Positions 12,830-23,206 of a DNA stretch of 64,000 nt are shown piece by piece. The notes under the pieces are model-generated. The model worked only from the letters and a program-made list of their open reading frames with translations, was not told the origin of the DNA and did not search any database. Numbering within the stretch: position 1 is the stretch's first letter; each line of letters begins with the position of its first letter. The translations under genes and the position numbers were made by a program. Location: positions 61,626,001 to 61,690,000 of the forward strand of contig NC_080590.1 of NCBI RefSeq assembly GCF_029962835.1, read 5' to 3'. This stretch comes from Magnolia sinica (lineage: Eukaryota > Streptophyta > Magnoliopsida > Magnoliales > Magnoliaceae).

Positions 12830-13400
12830 TGGCCCACATAGAGACTAACATATAATGGGCCCATGGCCTCACATAAGGGCCCAATACACATCCCATTGGC
12901 TACACACAAAGGCCTCATGCACAATATAACGGGTTTCACGTAAGAGCTTAATATACATCACAATGGGTCTCACTCAAGGGCTTAATACAATCATGATGGG
13001 CCTCACTCATGGGCCACATATACATCTCATTGGGCCACACATATAGGCCTCACATACATCATATGGGTCGTAATACATGGCCCTCAGATACATCACAATG
13101 GCCTATAACCCATAGGCCTCAATACGTCATAATGGACCATAACCCATGGGCCTCAATACACATCAAGTGAGCCGCATCAATTGAGCCGTAAATATATTAC
13201 ATTGGGTCATACCACTTGGGCCTTAAATATGGGCCATAATTATATCAAAGTGGGCCTCATAGATGGGCTACAAATACATCAAAGTGGGCCATAAAAACAT
13301 CATATTGGGCCTCGTCAAAGGCCACAAATACATAATAGGTGGGCCCTACATATGGGCCCTCGAGTACACCACATGGGCCTCATCCATGGACAACTCAAAT
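12830..13400. repeat. Expanded TGGGCC-type tandem array in the solo L LTR
   Basis: More than fifteen units of about 25-40 bp built on TGGGCC or GGGCCTCA with ACATCA spacers, the reverse of the GAGGCCCAT array at 4050-4290. The array covers about 570 bp here against about 240 and 300 bp in the two LTRs of L. Confidence 0.75.
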
Positions 13401-14249
13401 CAAACACGTACATCATGTGAGGGCCACATGGACTGTGTGAATAACATATATATCGTGGTGGGTCCCACTATAATGTGAGTGAGGGGATTACATCTAAAAT
13501 CATTTCAATAGTGGTGGGTGCAACATGTGTATCATTATGCACTATCATTCTATGGGGCACATGGTTCACTAATGAAGATCAGCACTGTCCAAACATTATC
13601 TATGTAAATCAGCACTGTCCAAAAATTATCTATGTAAATCAGCACTATTCAAACATCATCTAGCACCGTTTAGTACAATCTGGATAGTGTGGGTGAAATA
13701 AATACATCATGGCGGTCCCATGCTAGCAAAACATATGGACGACTTAGAGAAATACATGCATCACGAAGATGGACGGCATGGAAAGAAGTATACGCATCAA
13801 AGTGGGCTCCACGTCCCCTGGACAGATGGATGGTGTCGAATAAATCACATATATCACAGCGGGGCATGACAGTACCGTCTAAATAGTCCAACACATCTGG
13901 ACGGTGTGGATGAAACAAATACACCACGGTGTGGCCCACATGGCACCGTCCAATCAGGTCTAGCATCGTCCAGATGGTGTGGACGGTGTGGATGAAACAA
14001 ATACATCACTGGGACCCATAGAACCTACTGACCTAATCACAACAGTGGGTCTCACCATTTGGATGGTTAGGATGAACACATACTTCAGGGTGGGCTCCAC
14101 ACACATGGCAGGTGAGTATCACACGTGCATCACAGCGAGCTCCTCATGAATGGACGGTCTAGATTTGACGTACATGTGGGACCCATATGACTTGCTGACA
14201 TCATTCCAGCAGCTATATACTACTAGATCCCCACCGTTAGATGGATGGT

Positions 14250-14282
14250 GCCCCCCCCCCCCCCCCCCACACACACACACAT
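14250..14282. repeat. Poly-C followed by (AC)n
   Basis: A run of about 18 C followed by about six CA units. It is a simple repeat inside the solo LTR that also makes a spurious Gly/Pro frame. Confidence 0.95.
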
Positions 14283-15072
14283 CCAGACCGCTGGATGGTC
14301 TGGATCAAATGAATGGATAGCGTTGGTAAAACACATGCACCATGGCTGGGTCCACACATGTAGGGCCCACCAGGTTAGCATCAAGCTAACATTTGTATTT
14401 TTCTTTCTTACAGCATTCAAGGATCGGATGGACGGTGTGGGTTTCATCCACGCATTAGGGGTCCCATGTAGCTAGACGACACGGATCATCATAGGTGGGT
14501 CATCATAAAAAATATATAGAAAAATAGAGAGAGAGAGAGAGATGGAGAGACGTGAGAAGGGGAGGGACCCCGCCACTATGGGCCCTCCCTATACAATGCA
14601 TACATCAAGATGGGTCCCACCATAAGTGGGCCCTTAAATCACAAAATCACAACATAAAATCACCCACCTTTGATCTCATCTTCCTTCTTCTGCCTATATC
14701 CTCTAGAGCTCTAAGGGAATGATTTTAACAGTCGAGATGAAGCTTGGATGGTGGAGATGGGAGATAGGAAGTGGGCCACATAAAGCTCTCGCATGGAGCT
14801 TGGACGGTTGCTTAGGAGGAAATGAGGGAGAGATGAGAGAGAGAGAGGTGATGTAAGGAGAGAGAGGGATGGTGAGTGATGGATGGAGTGATGGGTGAGT
14901 GAGTGGTGGGTGTACTTGACATGTATGGGTGGAAAGAGAGAGAGAGAGAGTTGACTTTGGGGTTGCTCTTGTACTTGACATGATGAGATGTGGTGTAATT
15001 GATTGATGGGACATGTTCTCTTGGGATTTGTAATGTGCGGCATTTCATCGAACTGAACGCGAGCCCACATCT

Positions 15073-15351
15073 CTTGAGTGGTGTATGATCTGTATAAATG
15101 ACGATCTTGGATCCGATCAAGTAGGATATAAATTTGTCCAAAGAGAACACTATGGATAAGAGTTCCTTTTCTGTAGTCGAGTAATTCACTTGGGTAGGAT
15201 TTAAAGTTCTACTTGCATAATGAATAACATAGGGTTTCTTTTTTTTTCTCTGGCCTAAAATCGCCCCAAGAGCATAGTCAGATGCGTCACACATAAGTTC
15301 AAAATGAAGGCTCCAATCGGGTGGCTGCATGATAGGTACAGTGATTAACAT
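15073..15351 (-). pseudogene. RNase H of A2 (proximal part)
   Basis: RNase H removes the RNA strand during reverse transcription. The frame from 15351 reads FELMCDASDYALGAILGQR (first catalytic Asp), IHYASRTLN, then TTEKELLSIVFSLDKF (catalytic Glu) and IVIYTDHTPLK (catalytic Asp). At TDHTPLK it meets the solo LTR, and the rest is at 10863-11053. This is a minus-strand part of A2 pol directly after RT. A short lysine run (QRKKKK) comes from an A-tract. All catalytic residues before the break are intact. Confidence 0.87.
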
Positions 15352-17495
15352 ACCCTTAAGCTTAGTGAAAGCTTCCTGACATTGCTCAGTCCACTCATAT
15401 GATGCATCCTTTTGAAGTAATTACACAAAGGACAAGAGAGATGACTAAAGTCCTTTATAAATCTCCTATAAAAGTCAGCGTGTCCTAAGAAGGATCGCAC
15501 ATCTCGTACATTCTTAGGTAGAGGTAGGTTAAAGATAAGATCGATTTAGCCTTATCTACCTCAATTCCCTTGGACAATCTGATATTTCCAAGGACAATTC
15601 CCTTATGAACCATGAAATGAAACTTCTCCCAATTCAATACCAAATTCTTTTCTTCACATCTTTTCAGCACACATTTAAGATTCTCTAAGTAGTCATTGAA
15701 AGATGGACCAAAGGTAGAGAAGTCGTCCATGAAGACCTCTAGATATTATCCCACCATGTCAGAAAAAATACTCATCATACATCGCTGAAAGGTGGCGGGA
15801 GCATTACACAGTCCAAATGACATCCTTCGATAAGCAAAGGTGCCAAAAGGTAGAGGTGGGCATCGAGCCGAGTTGAGTTAAGGTGGGCTAAACTCGGCTC
15901 GGCTTGTCCATGGTGTACTCGAGTTCGAGCTCGGCCTTGAGCTCAACATTAAAGCTTGGCTTATTTGCCACAACTGTCGAGTCGAGCTAGTGGTTTTAGT
16001 CGAGTTGTGCTCGAGCTTCATATGTTTATAGCATGTCTCGTTACAGTGATGTCAAAAATTTTCCTTTATATGTTTTTTCAAAGTGATTATTTTTTATATT
16101 ATCACAATGGAATCATCCATGTTTCATAGTCAAGAAGAAGAGTCCTCATCAGCACTTCACTAGCAAGCAGGTAAGTACTGAATTATGATGGAACTCCATG
16201 GTTGTGTATCCTGATACATGTCTAACCTAAAATTCCTGAGGTATTTTGGTGTGAATTGGCTCATTCACTGTGAAATAACTACTGTCAATTATTCTGAACA
16301 AAATCCCATATAGGATTTTGCTTTCCGATTTTGCTCTCCACCATAATGTCCTCAATACCAACAGGCCATGATCTAGAGCTAAGCAGAGTTTAAGTTCAAG
16401 AAGTTACAATCTCATGTGAGTCATTTTCTTAAGTCCTATAAGGCATTTAAAGAATCGAGCAGAGGATTCTGTAAATCCATGTGTCAATAATAGATTTACA
16501 TGGATAATGCTGTCCATTAATCGTACCTGCGAGATAGGTGGTGGTGGTCCAATGGAGGGATGGTCGTTCGTGTAAAGTTAGGGTGATGGATCGTTGGTCG
16601 GCCGCCGGGTAGCGACTGGGTAGAGGGAGGAGGAGAAAGAGAAGAAAGGGGAAAGAGAGGCTAGGGTTGGGGTCGGGTGACGAGTAACGTTAGGGCACTT
16701 TGTTTCTTTTTAAAACTAATATAGTTATATTTATTATATATATATATAATATTTATTAATATAATCATTAAACGAGCTGAGTCAACCTTGAGTTCGAACT
16801 TTGAGTCGAGTCGAGTTGAAATGGCCCCTGGTTGAACTCGGCTAGAACTCAACTCGAGCTTCTGAAAATCAGTTTGACTTGGCCCGAATCGGCCACTCGA
16901 GCTGAGTCAATCCGAGCTGACTCGAGTCAAGTCGAGCGAGTTTTTTGAGCTGACACGATTCGTGAACAGCCCTACCAAAAGGACATGTGAACGTGCTCTT
17001 TTCCTGATCTTCATGGGCTATCTCTATCTGGTTGTAGCCCGAATATCTGTCAAGGAAACAATAGTACGAGTGACCAGCTTGCCTTTCTTAGATTTGATCA
17101 ATGAAAGGCAAAGAGAAGTGGTCCTTCCTTGTGATGATATTCAATTTCCCGTAGTTAATGCACATTCTCTAACCAGTAGTAACTCTGGTTAGCACAAGTT
17201 CATTATTGGCATTAGCTACAATGGTGATTTCGGACTTCTTAGGAACCACTGGAGTTGGACTCACCCATTGGCTATCGGATATAAGGTATATGATACCCAT
17301 ATCCAAAAGCTTAAGAACCTTGGCCTTAACCACTTCCTTCATGTTTGGATTTAGTCTACATTGTGGTTGCCAAGATGTCTTCATATTATCCTCAAGATAG
17401 ATGTGGTGAGTACAAACCGAAGGATCAATTCCCTTGAGGTCCGCAATCACCCATCCAAGGGCTCTCTTATGCTCAATGAGAGTAGATATGAGCAT
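15352..17495 (-). pseudogene. Reverse transcriptase of A2, split by a hAT-type element
   Basis: RT copies element RNA into DNA. The 5' part (17495-17169) contains HKRALGWVIADLKGIDPSVC and LLDMGIIYLISDSQWVSP, the N-terminal RT blocks of Athila elements. Frame changes follow, then the coding strand reads T-C-P-F just before the hAT-type insertion (15851-16974). It resumes after the insertion as TFAYRRMSFGLCNAPATFQRCM. The catalytic motif is VFMDDF near 15735. A stop lies a few codons before it, and a separate 81-codon frame (15730-15485) continues with LENLKCVLKRCEEKNLVLNW. Without the hAT insertion and indels it would have the usual length. Confidence 0.88.
15851..16974. mobile_element. Non-autonomous hAT-type DNA transposon in A2 RT
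   Basis: It is 1124 bp, flanked by a perfect 8 bp duplication, CCAAAAGG, at 15843-15850 and 16975-16982. Removing it and one copy restores the codons T-C-P-F-G-T-F-A-Y of RT. The ends are short imperfect inverted repeats (TAGAGGTGGGCA and, from the right, TAGGGCTGTTCA). Both ends are crowded with subterminal GAGTCGAG, CTCGGCT and CTCGAGC motifs in both orientations, which is the usual layout of hAT transposase binding regions. The middle is AT-rich with no transposase ORF, so it needs an autonomous relative. Confidence 0.9.
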
Positions 17496-17599
17496 ACTCT
17501 CTTGTTCTTACTCAAGCTGAGATGAAATCACCATTGGGTATGTCTCATCTTGACCTACGTAGACATATTTCAAATCTGAGGGCATTGGTTTTAAGTCAA

Positions 17600-18235
17600 G
17601 CTTCGGTGCCTTGAGGCTAGACGGTAGAGGCACTACTTCAATTTGGGGTAATTCTTCGAATTATGTCCTCCACTGGTTAACTTCAAGTACCAGCGTGGTA
17701 TTAAGCATGGCACCTGTCTCCTTAATTATATCATCATCTAAAGCATGAGAGTGGGCCAAGCACGTCTCTAGAGGGTCAGAGGAATAGGTCAAAAGTGTTC
17801 TATCTTCCACGAAAGAGTCAATCATGTTAATGTCATGGAAATCTTCATCATCCTCTAACCGTTTTCTTGTGTTGAAAATGATATTCAACTCCAATGTCAT
17901 ATTCCCGAAAGACATACTTATGACTCCATTCATACAATTAATGATTGCGTTTGAAGTGACAAGGAATGGGCAACCAAGAATGACGAGAATTTGAGTTCTC
18001 ATGTTATTTATGGATTCCGTATCTAGAATAATAAAATCTACCGGGTAGTAGAATTTGTCAACCTGGACCAACACATCCTCAATTATCCCTCTTAGTACAT
18101 GAACTAAGCGATTAACAATTTGTAATGTGTTTAGGGTGGGTTTTAATTCACTCAAACCTAACTGTTTGTAGACCGAGTAGGGAATCAGATTTACGCTTGC
18201 TCTAAGTCAAGAAGTGCTTGCTCAATTTGGTAGTT
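17600..18235 (-). pseudogene. Aspartic protease of A2
   Basis: The 164-codon frame (18155-17661) matches A1's protease almost residue for residue: QIVNRLVHVLRGIIEDVLVQVDKFYYPVDFI, then VILGCPFLVTSNAI. Upstream, the active-site loop is readable (ALLDL, then ASVNLIP), but one G is missing at about 18200-18203 relative to A1, so the loop is cut by a frameshift exactly at the catalytic motif. A1 keeps the frame there. The segment 17496-17600 links to RT. Confidence 0.85.
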
Positions 18236-20019
18236 CCCAATTTTGGGCTACCAGGATCTTCGAATTTCTATGACACATCTTTATTTAGGATGATACACTT
18301 TTTGAGTTAAGAAGATTTTCTTTTGAATATTTTGTTGTCTTTTGGTCGACACAAGTCTTTCAGAAATTTGGCATATGAAAGTATTTGTTTAACCGCATCC
18401 AGTAGAGGAATATTTACCTTCACTTATTTCAACACCTTTAGAATGTCCTGAGAGTTAGAAAGAGGCTTTGGTGCAACCAACCGTTGGGAGAATGGGGCAA
18501 CCGGCTTGCCTTGAAGTTCCAGTTCTAATTCTTGTGGAGCAATGCTAGGTCTATCATTATTATCTTCTTCTAGGTCCTTAGGCTTTTCAGCCCTAACCAG
18601 AATGGTCTTGTCAATGGTATTCCCACTCCTAAGAGTGGTGATAGATTTAGCTTGCTCCATTTAGTTTGAAGAGTTCGGGTCGCTAATTTCATATTGTGGT
18701 TTTGGATTGGGAAGAGGTTGAGCTAGAAGTCTCCCCTTATTCCCAATCGTATTCCTTGTGTCAAGCCCTTGTATGGTTTTTGTAAGGTCTTGAAAGGTTC
18801 CCCTAATTGAAAAGCTCTTGCTTTTAAAAATGTTTTAACACTGGATCCTCTTGAGGTTTCTCTTGATTTGGAATTTGGTTTAAGAAACCTTGAGGAGTAG
18901 CAGTTTGTCCATTCCTCCAACTGAAGTTTCGATGATTTCTTCAGCTAGAATTGTATGTATTGGAGGTAGGTCCATTGAAAGGTCTTTGCTAATTGTTCAC
19001 GGCATTAGATTGTTCATTCAACACCTCTTGAAAGGCAGGTATCATTGGACAATTTTCAGTTGTGTGAATGTTGCAAGCACAATTACCGCAAATAGTTTCC
19101 TTAACCTTATCCTTCTTTAATTCCATGACCTCGAGTTTTCTGGTGAGATTAGCCACTTTAGCATTGATATCATCGACCTCTTTCAGGAGATACATTCCAC
19201 CCCTCTCTTTGGATTGAGTCGGCCTAGACGTGGTGTTTGATTTTGGGGAGACGTCCCATGATTGTGTGTTTTCAGCAAGCTTATCAAAGTAGTCCCAGAC
19301 ATCATCGATACTTTTATTCATAAATTCCCCATTACACATTGTCTCGACTAATTGGCGCATGGGGGATGTCAGTACACCATAGAAAAAGTTCGTGATGCGC
19401 CACGTTTCAAAACCGTGTTGTGAGCATAACTGACAAGATCCTTGAACCGCTCCTAACATTGGAAGAATGTTTCATCTTCCTTTTGGGTGAAGTTCATGAT
19501 CGACTTTCTAAGGGTGTTTCTCTATGGTATGGGAAAATTTTCTTTATGAACTCCCTTGTCATATCATTCCATCTACCAATAGATTGAGGACGTAGTGAAT
19601 GCAACCATGTCTTAGTTTTCTCCTTCAAAGAAAAAGGAAAGAGTTTCAGCTTAACCGTGTCATCGGACACATTTGGTAAGTATAAAGTAGCTATAATCTT
19701 ATCAAACTCTTTCGGGTGTAGATACGGATTCTCAGATTCAAGCCCATGGATTTTTGGAAGGAGTTGGATTACCCTTGGCTTGATATCCATATGTCTTGCA
19801 TTTTTTGGAAAAACCATGCATGAGATGCACCTCATTCTCATCCTGGACTTCCTCAGCCTTAAGTTGAAGTTGTTGATTTACCAATTGATTTGTAGCCATC
19901 ACTTCAATTAACTCTGAGGATCTCGAGTGGTGTCTAATCTTGCAATGGATAGATAACCCCTCAACCAATCCTCCTTCGCTCAAAAGACGTCGAGTGTTAT
20001 CACGAACCCACTTTGGCAT
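18236..20019 (-). pseudogene. Gag of A2
   Basis: The likely start is at 20019 (MPKWVRDNTRRLL), which matches the A3 gag start region. Frames 20019-19738, 19841-19494 and 19459-18989 together give the core: MDIKPRVIQLLPKIHGLESENPYLHPKEF, LKLFPFSLKEK and QHGFETWRI. The zinc knuckle (C-G-N-C-A-C-N-I-H-T-T-E-N-C, about 19048-19089) has all ligands. The linker continues through 18920-18723 and 18660-18424 to the protease. At least four frameshifts break it. This is the fullest Athila gag in the window. Confidence 0.87.
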
Positions 20020-20499
20020 GAAAGACTATCAGCCCTCAAATTCAGATTCTACCTTAAACCTAAAAGAGAGAAAGGAAATATATATCTAAAAAGAGAAAGG
20101 GAATTAGAAAGAAGTTACCAAATTAGAGGTTCCTAATTAAAATCTTACAAAATAAAACAAAATTAGTCTATTTCTAAAACTAGAAAATAACAAGTTTCTA
20201 AATCTAAAATTAGAAAGTAAGTTATTTTCTAAAAGCAAAAGAAATCCTAGAATTATAAAGTTTTTAAAAATAGAAAACAAACCCTAAAAGAAAACAGAAA
20301 AATTAGAAAGAGATTAATAATTTAGAAATGCTATATCAGGATCCTACAAAACAGGAAAGTTAGGTTAGTTTCTAAAAATCAAACAGAAAAAGCTAATCCT
20401 AAAATTAGAAAATATAAAAACCTAATCTTAAACTAATCCCAAAACTAGCTAATCTTAGAAAAATGCAACCATTAGTCCTCGACAACGGCACCAAAAACT
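20020..20499 (-). other. A2 untranslated leader and tRNA-Asp-type primer site
   Basis: The leader is AT-rich on both strands with many CTAAAATTAGAAA-like short repeats and no gene. Next to the 5' LTR, at about 20476-20493 (plus strand), it reads TCCTCGACAACGGCACCA. This is close to the 3' end of plant tRNA-Asp, TCCCCGGCAACGGCGCCA. The differences are C-to-T or G-to-A changes. This primer choice is characteristic of Athila/Tat elements. Confidence 0.85.
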
Positions 20500-21722
20500 T
20501 GTTCACAACCTCCAGTGCAGGGCTGTGATGTAGTAATAATCTCGATGAGACTAAGGTCGAATCCATATGGACTAATTTCGCATGTTTTATAAGAACAACT
20601 AGAACTAGAACTAGAAGAAGACGAAAACCCAATCTAGAATATGTGAGAGAAAGGAAAGAAAAAAAAAACTCTTTGAAGACGGCTGCTCCACGCTCTACAC
20701 CCTTCTCTTCTTCCTTTGCTCGCATTTTCTCCCCTCTCCCACTATTGAATCATTTAACATTCGACCAACCAACCAAATCTCTGTTTTTAATAGTAGGTTG
20801 GCTCCAGTGCTTCTTGCAATTAATCTGTTCTTTTGAACAGTTCAGATCGTTGATCACTGATCCCTGGCCCATAGAAATCTTTACGCAGAACCATGCACAA
20901 TCCTTTGCTGCGTAGCCAAGATCAGAGCCGCATGCAGAACCTTCCACCAAATGCCTCTGCTGCAGATTCCACGGCACTGTGTAAATCGGTGGGGCCCACA
21001 ATGGGAATTTTCTTAGAAATCCACTCCGTCTATTAGGTTCGCCTAGGAATTTCAGCGAGATAGATGGTTTCCAGATCCAAATAATGGCCCATAGAGATAG
21101 ACCGCAGCTCCTTGCTCATACCGTCCATCTTACGTTTGAACAAAGGGAAGCCGTTCTTGCTGTCATCTTCTGATTTCCACTCCTAAGTCTAGATCAATCA
21201 GTTCGTTGGAGTCTAATGGATGGTTCAAATCGGATCGATGATCTGCGATGGTGGCCTATCAGGACCGTCCATGAATCTCTACCCATTCGGTTCACAGCGG
21301 AACGTCCACGAGAGAGAATCATGTCGAGGAAGGTGACTTTGACTAGGTCCACGGTCCTGGTGTACTGTGGGTGCGTGTGTGTTGTGCGCATGCACCTAGC
21401 AGGTGAGGTCAATGATGGCGTTCCAAAGAAATCCACACCGTCCATCCGTCTTCCCATCTAATTTAAGGGGCCATGTTCAAAATTGAGGCCGATCCAAAGA
21501 TCAGGTGGGCCCCAAATTAGTGATTAATGGTTGATTGGGTGATCTGTCCACTGGCTTTAGTGATTCTTGAGCATTAAATCCATGCCTTTATCATCCTTTT
21601 CAATCCAAGCTCTTGAATTCACCTTGCAGCACAAAAATGATTAAAATAGAACATTAAGCATTATCATGTTCATAAAACCAAGTAATAAATGGGGTCCAAT
21701 ATGCAATATTTGACCCTCAACA
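20500..21722 (-). repeat. A2 5' LTR (internally deleted)
   Basis: Starts TGTTCACAAC and ends CCTCAACA on the plus strand. At 1223 bp it is shorter than the 3' LTR because about 640 bp is missing after GTGAGAGAAAGG near 20655. The rest aligns end to end with 6537-8380. The TGCAT duplication follows at 21723-21727. Confidence 0.92.
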
Positions 21723-21727
21723 TGCAT

Positions 21728-22694
21728 ACAGTGAGGCAGAACCTTGTCCCACATCAGAAGCGTTATGGCGGTCATATGCGGACTTGCTGAACAGGATTTG
21801 CGTACTCAGCACTTGACTCATTCATTCACTACCACTTAGTCTGGTGGTGCACAACCAAATCATTATGTGTACCTTTACAATGGCCAAGATTTTGGTTGGG
21901 CGCATGACCAACCTGAGATCAGGAGTTTACCACATTGAGTCTAGCTATCCAAATTTAGGTATGGGATTGGTTTGGATAAAAGGCCCTTGTGTTGGACCCC
22001 ACAACTTGCGATACTATATAATATCATCCTAACTTCACACTCCAACTTGGTCATTTCTTTCGTACCACATATTACATTGCATCTTCAGCACATCACATTT
22101 GGTTTATTATGCTTCTGTATTGCCTAGCCTGAATAAGGCTAATGGTATTCATGGCTCGTTAAGAATTGCATATTATATTGCATCATCGGCATCTGATATT
22201 TGGCTCACTATGACTCTGCATTGCATACTCTAATATTGAATGACTAATAGACTTTCTAGTATTCCGCTTACGCTGATATCATATGCTTGGCACATGCTTT
22301 GTGCACACACATACACCACCCTCTAAGCTTTGTAGTAAGCTTATGCACGACCGTTGCGTGCATGTGATGTAAGGTCGTAGCAGCATTGAGGCAAGAGCTT
22401 GTGGAAGATCATTTTGGAGATTTTGCTATTCATGTATTTCCTTTTAAGCATTGTATTCTAATATTCATATTAGTGGATATGTGGTGATGATGTTGTTCTT
22501 GTGATTTGGGTATACTTGTGGTTATGCTTCTTTACAAAAAACTTTCACACTGAAAATCCTCCTTGTAGGATCCTAGGATCGGAATCTAGCGTATGGGCAC
22601 TAGGAGGCAAGAATGGGTTACTACGAAGGCTGTCAACACCACATTCAGTGATCGGGAATTTTGTGACTTCGGTTCCCGAGTTTGGGGCATGAAA
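21728..22694 (+). repeat. L 5' LTR, second part
   Basis: Continues the L LTR after A2 and matches 41172-41367 and then 50949-51395 of the 3' LTR. It also matches, reversed, the start of the solo LTR (11054 onward), which gives the LTR end as GGGGC-A/G-TGA-A/C-A at about 22684-22694. The L primer site follows six bases later. No gene is seen here. Confidence 0.85.
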
Positions 22695-22699
22695 GAAGT

Positions 22700-22711
22700 T
22701 GGTATCAGAGC
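22700..22711 (+). other. L primer binding site (initiator tRNA-Met type)
   Basis: TGGTATCAGAGC, complementary to the 3' end of plant initiator tRNA-Met, just inside the 5' LTR. It is identical to the T1 site. Confidence 0.92.
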
Positions 22712-23206
22712 ATAACTTGAGAATACCCGAGGATAACATCACATATCTGTTGATAGTTACCCAACACTCTATGATTGTTGAGAACTTAGAATGATTAGGT
22801 CCCCGAGTTTGAATAACTTAGAGACTTTCTGATATAACTCACCATCATGTGTATATTCGAGAGTGTTCAAGGATAGTAGGCCCCTGTTCCATACTATAGG
22901 ACATGGCGCCTGAGAGAGTGAGCCAAGCGGCTCTCACATTCGAGACTAGTGCGGCCCCGACCGTATTGGTGAGCATGGATCAGCTTCAGCAGTTGTTGTA
23001 GGTGATGATCACAATTCTTCAGGGGTAGGTTAGGCAAGCCACGGATACACCCGCCCAGGCTGAGCAAGAGTGCGTGAGCTCCCTTCTATGCCACTACAAG
23101 CAACTTGATCCCCCGCGTTTCCAAAGAGGAGACCGAAAAAGGAAGGTCCTCTTCGGTAACTCCTAGCAGCAGCAATGTCAACTGTCGCGGAGGCACAAGA
23201 ACCGTC
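22712..23206 (+). pseudogene. L leader and gag start remnant
   Basis: After about 190 bp of leader, an ATG at 22903 (MAPERVSQAALTFE) begins a gag-like frame. It has stops after about 33 codons and in the QG-stop-VRQ stretch. A recognisable core fragment, HYKQLDPPRFQRG, appears near 23090-23130, resembling the 'L.PPRF.G' block of Tekay/Del gags. Most of the gag core after that is absent. T1 inserts at 23207, and the gag tail resumes at 36427. L therefore had a deleted gag before T1 arrived. Confidence 0.7.
23202..23206. repeat. Target-site duplication CCGTC, left copy (T1 into L)
   Basis: CCGTC directly precedes TGTAACGCCC. The identical copy at 36422-36426 follows GTCGTTACA. Confidence 0.97.

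Larger units (their letters stand above)
11054..15072 (-). mobile_element. Solo LTR of the L family, reversed, inside A2
   Basis: The plus-strand left edge is TGTCACGCCCC, so the coding-strand 3' edge is GGGGCGTGACA. It aligns, reversed, to the L LTR ending at 22694 and then to the length of 2390-6530. It lacks the first 215 or so bases of the LTR and about 1.2 kb matching 4500-5690. No primer site, polypurine tract or gag lies next to it, so it is a solo LTR. Open frames such as 12523-12705 or 14703-15070 are not conserved with the other copies. No gene is seen in these 4 kb. Confidence 0.85.
6537..21722 (-). mobile_element. A2: Athila-like Ty3/gypsy element, full structure but dead
   Basis: Order on the minus strand: 5' LTR (20500-21722), tRNA-Asp-type primer site, gag, protease, RT, RNase H, integrase, about 1.2 kb of 3' noncoding DNA, polypurine tract, 3' LTR (6537-8380). 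A perfect 5 bp duplication flanks it. Coding parts are all present but carry many indels and stops. Two later insertions break it further: a hAT-type element in RT and an L-family solo LTR in RNase H. The LTRs differ by roughly a tenth of positions by eye, and one has lost about 0.6 kb. Confidence 0.93.

Noticed and set aside
14703..15070. Overlapping 103- and 119-codon ORFs rich in Ser, His and Pro
   Set aside because: They lie in the solo L LTR, in GAGA/TCTC-type low-complexity DNA, and are not conserved in the other L LTRs.
22700..22711. A tRNA gene at the iMet-like or tRNA-Asp-like sequences (also 33317, 48562, 53548, 20476)
   Set aside because: Only the 3' 12-18 bases match, and each lies just inside an LTR, so they are primer binding sites.
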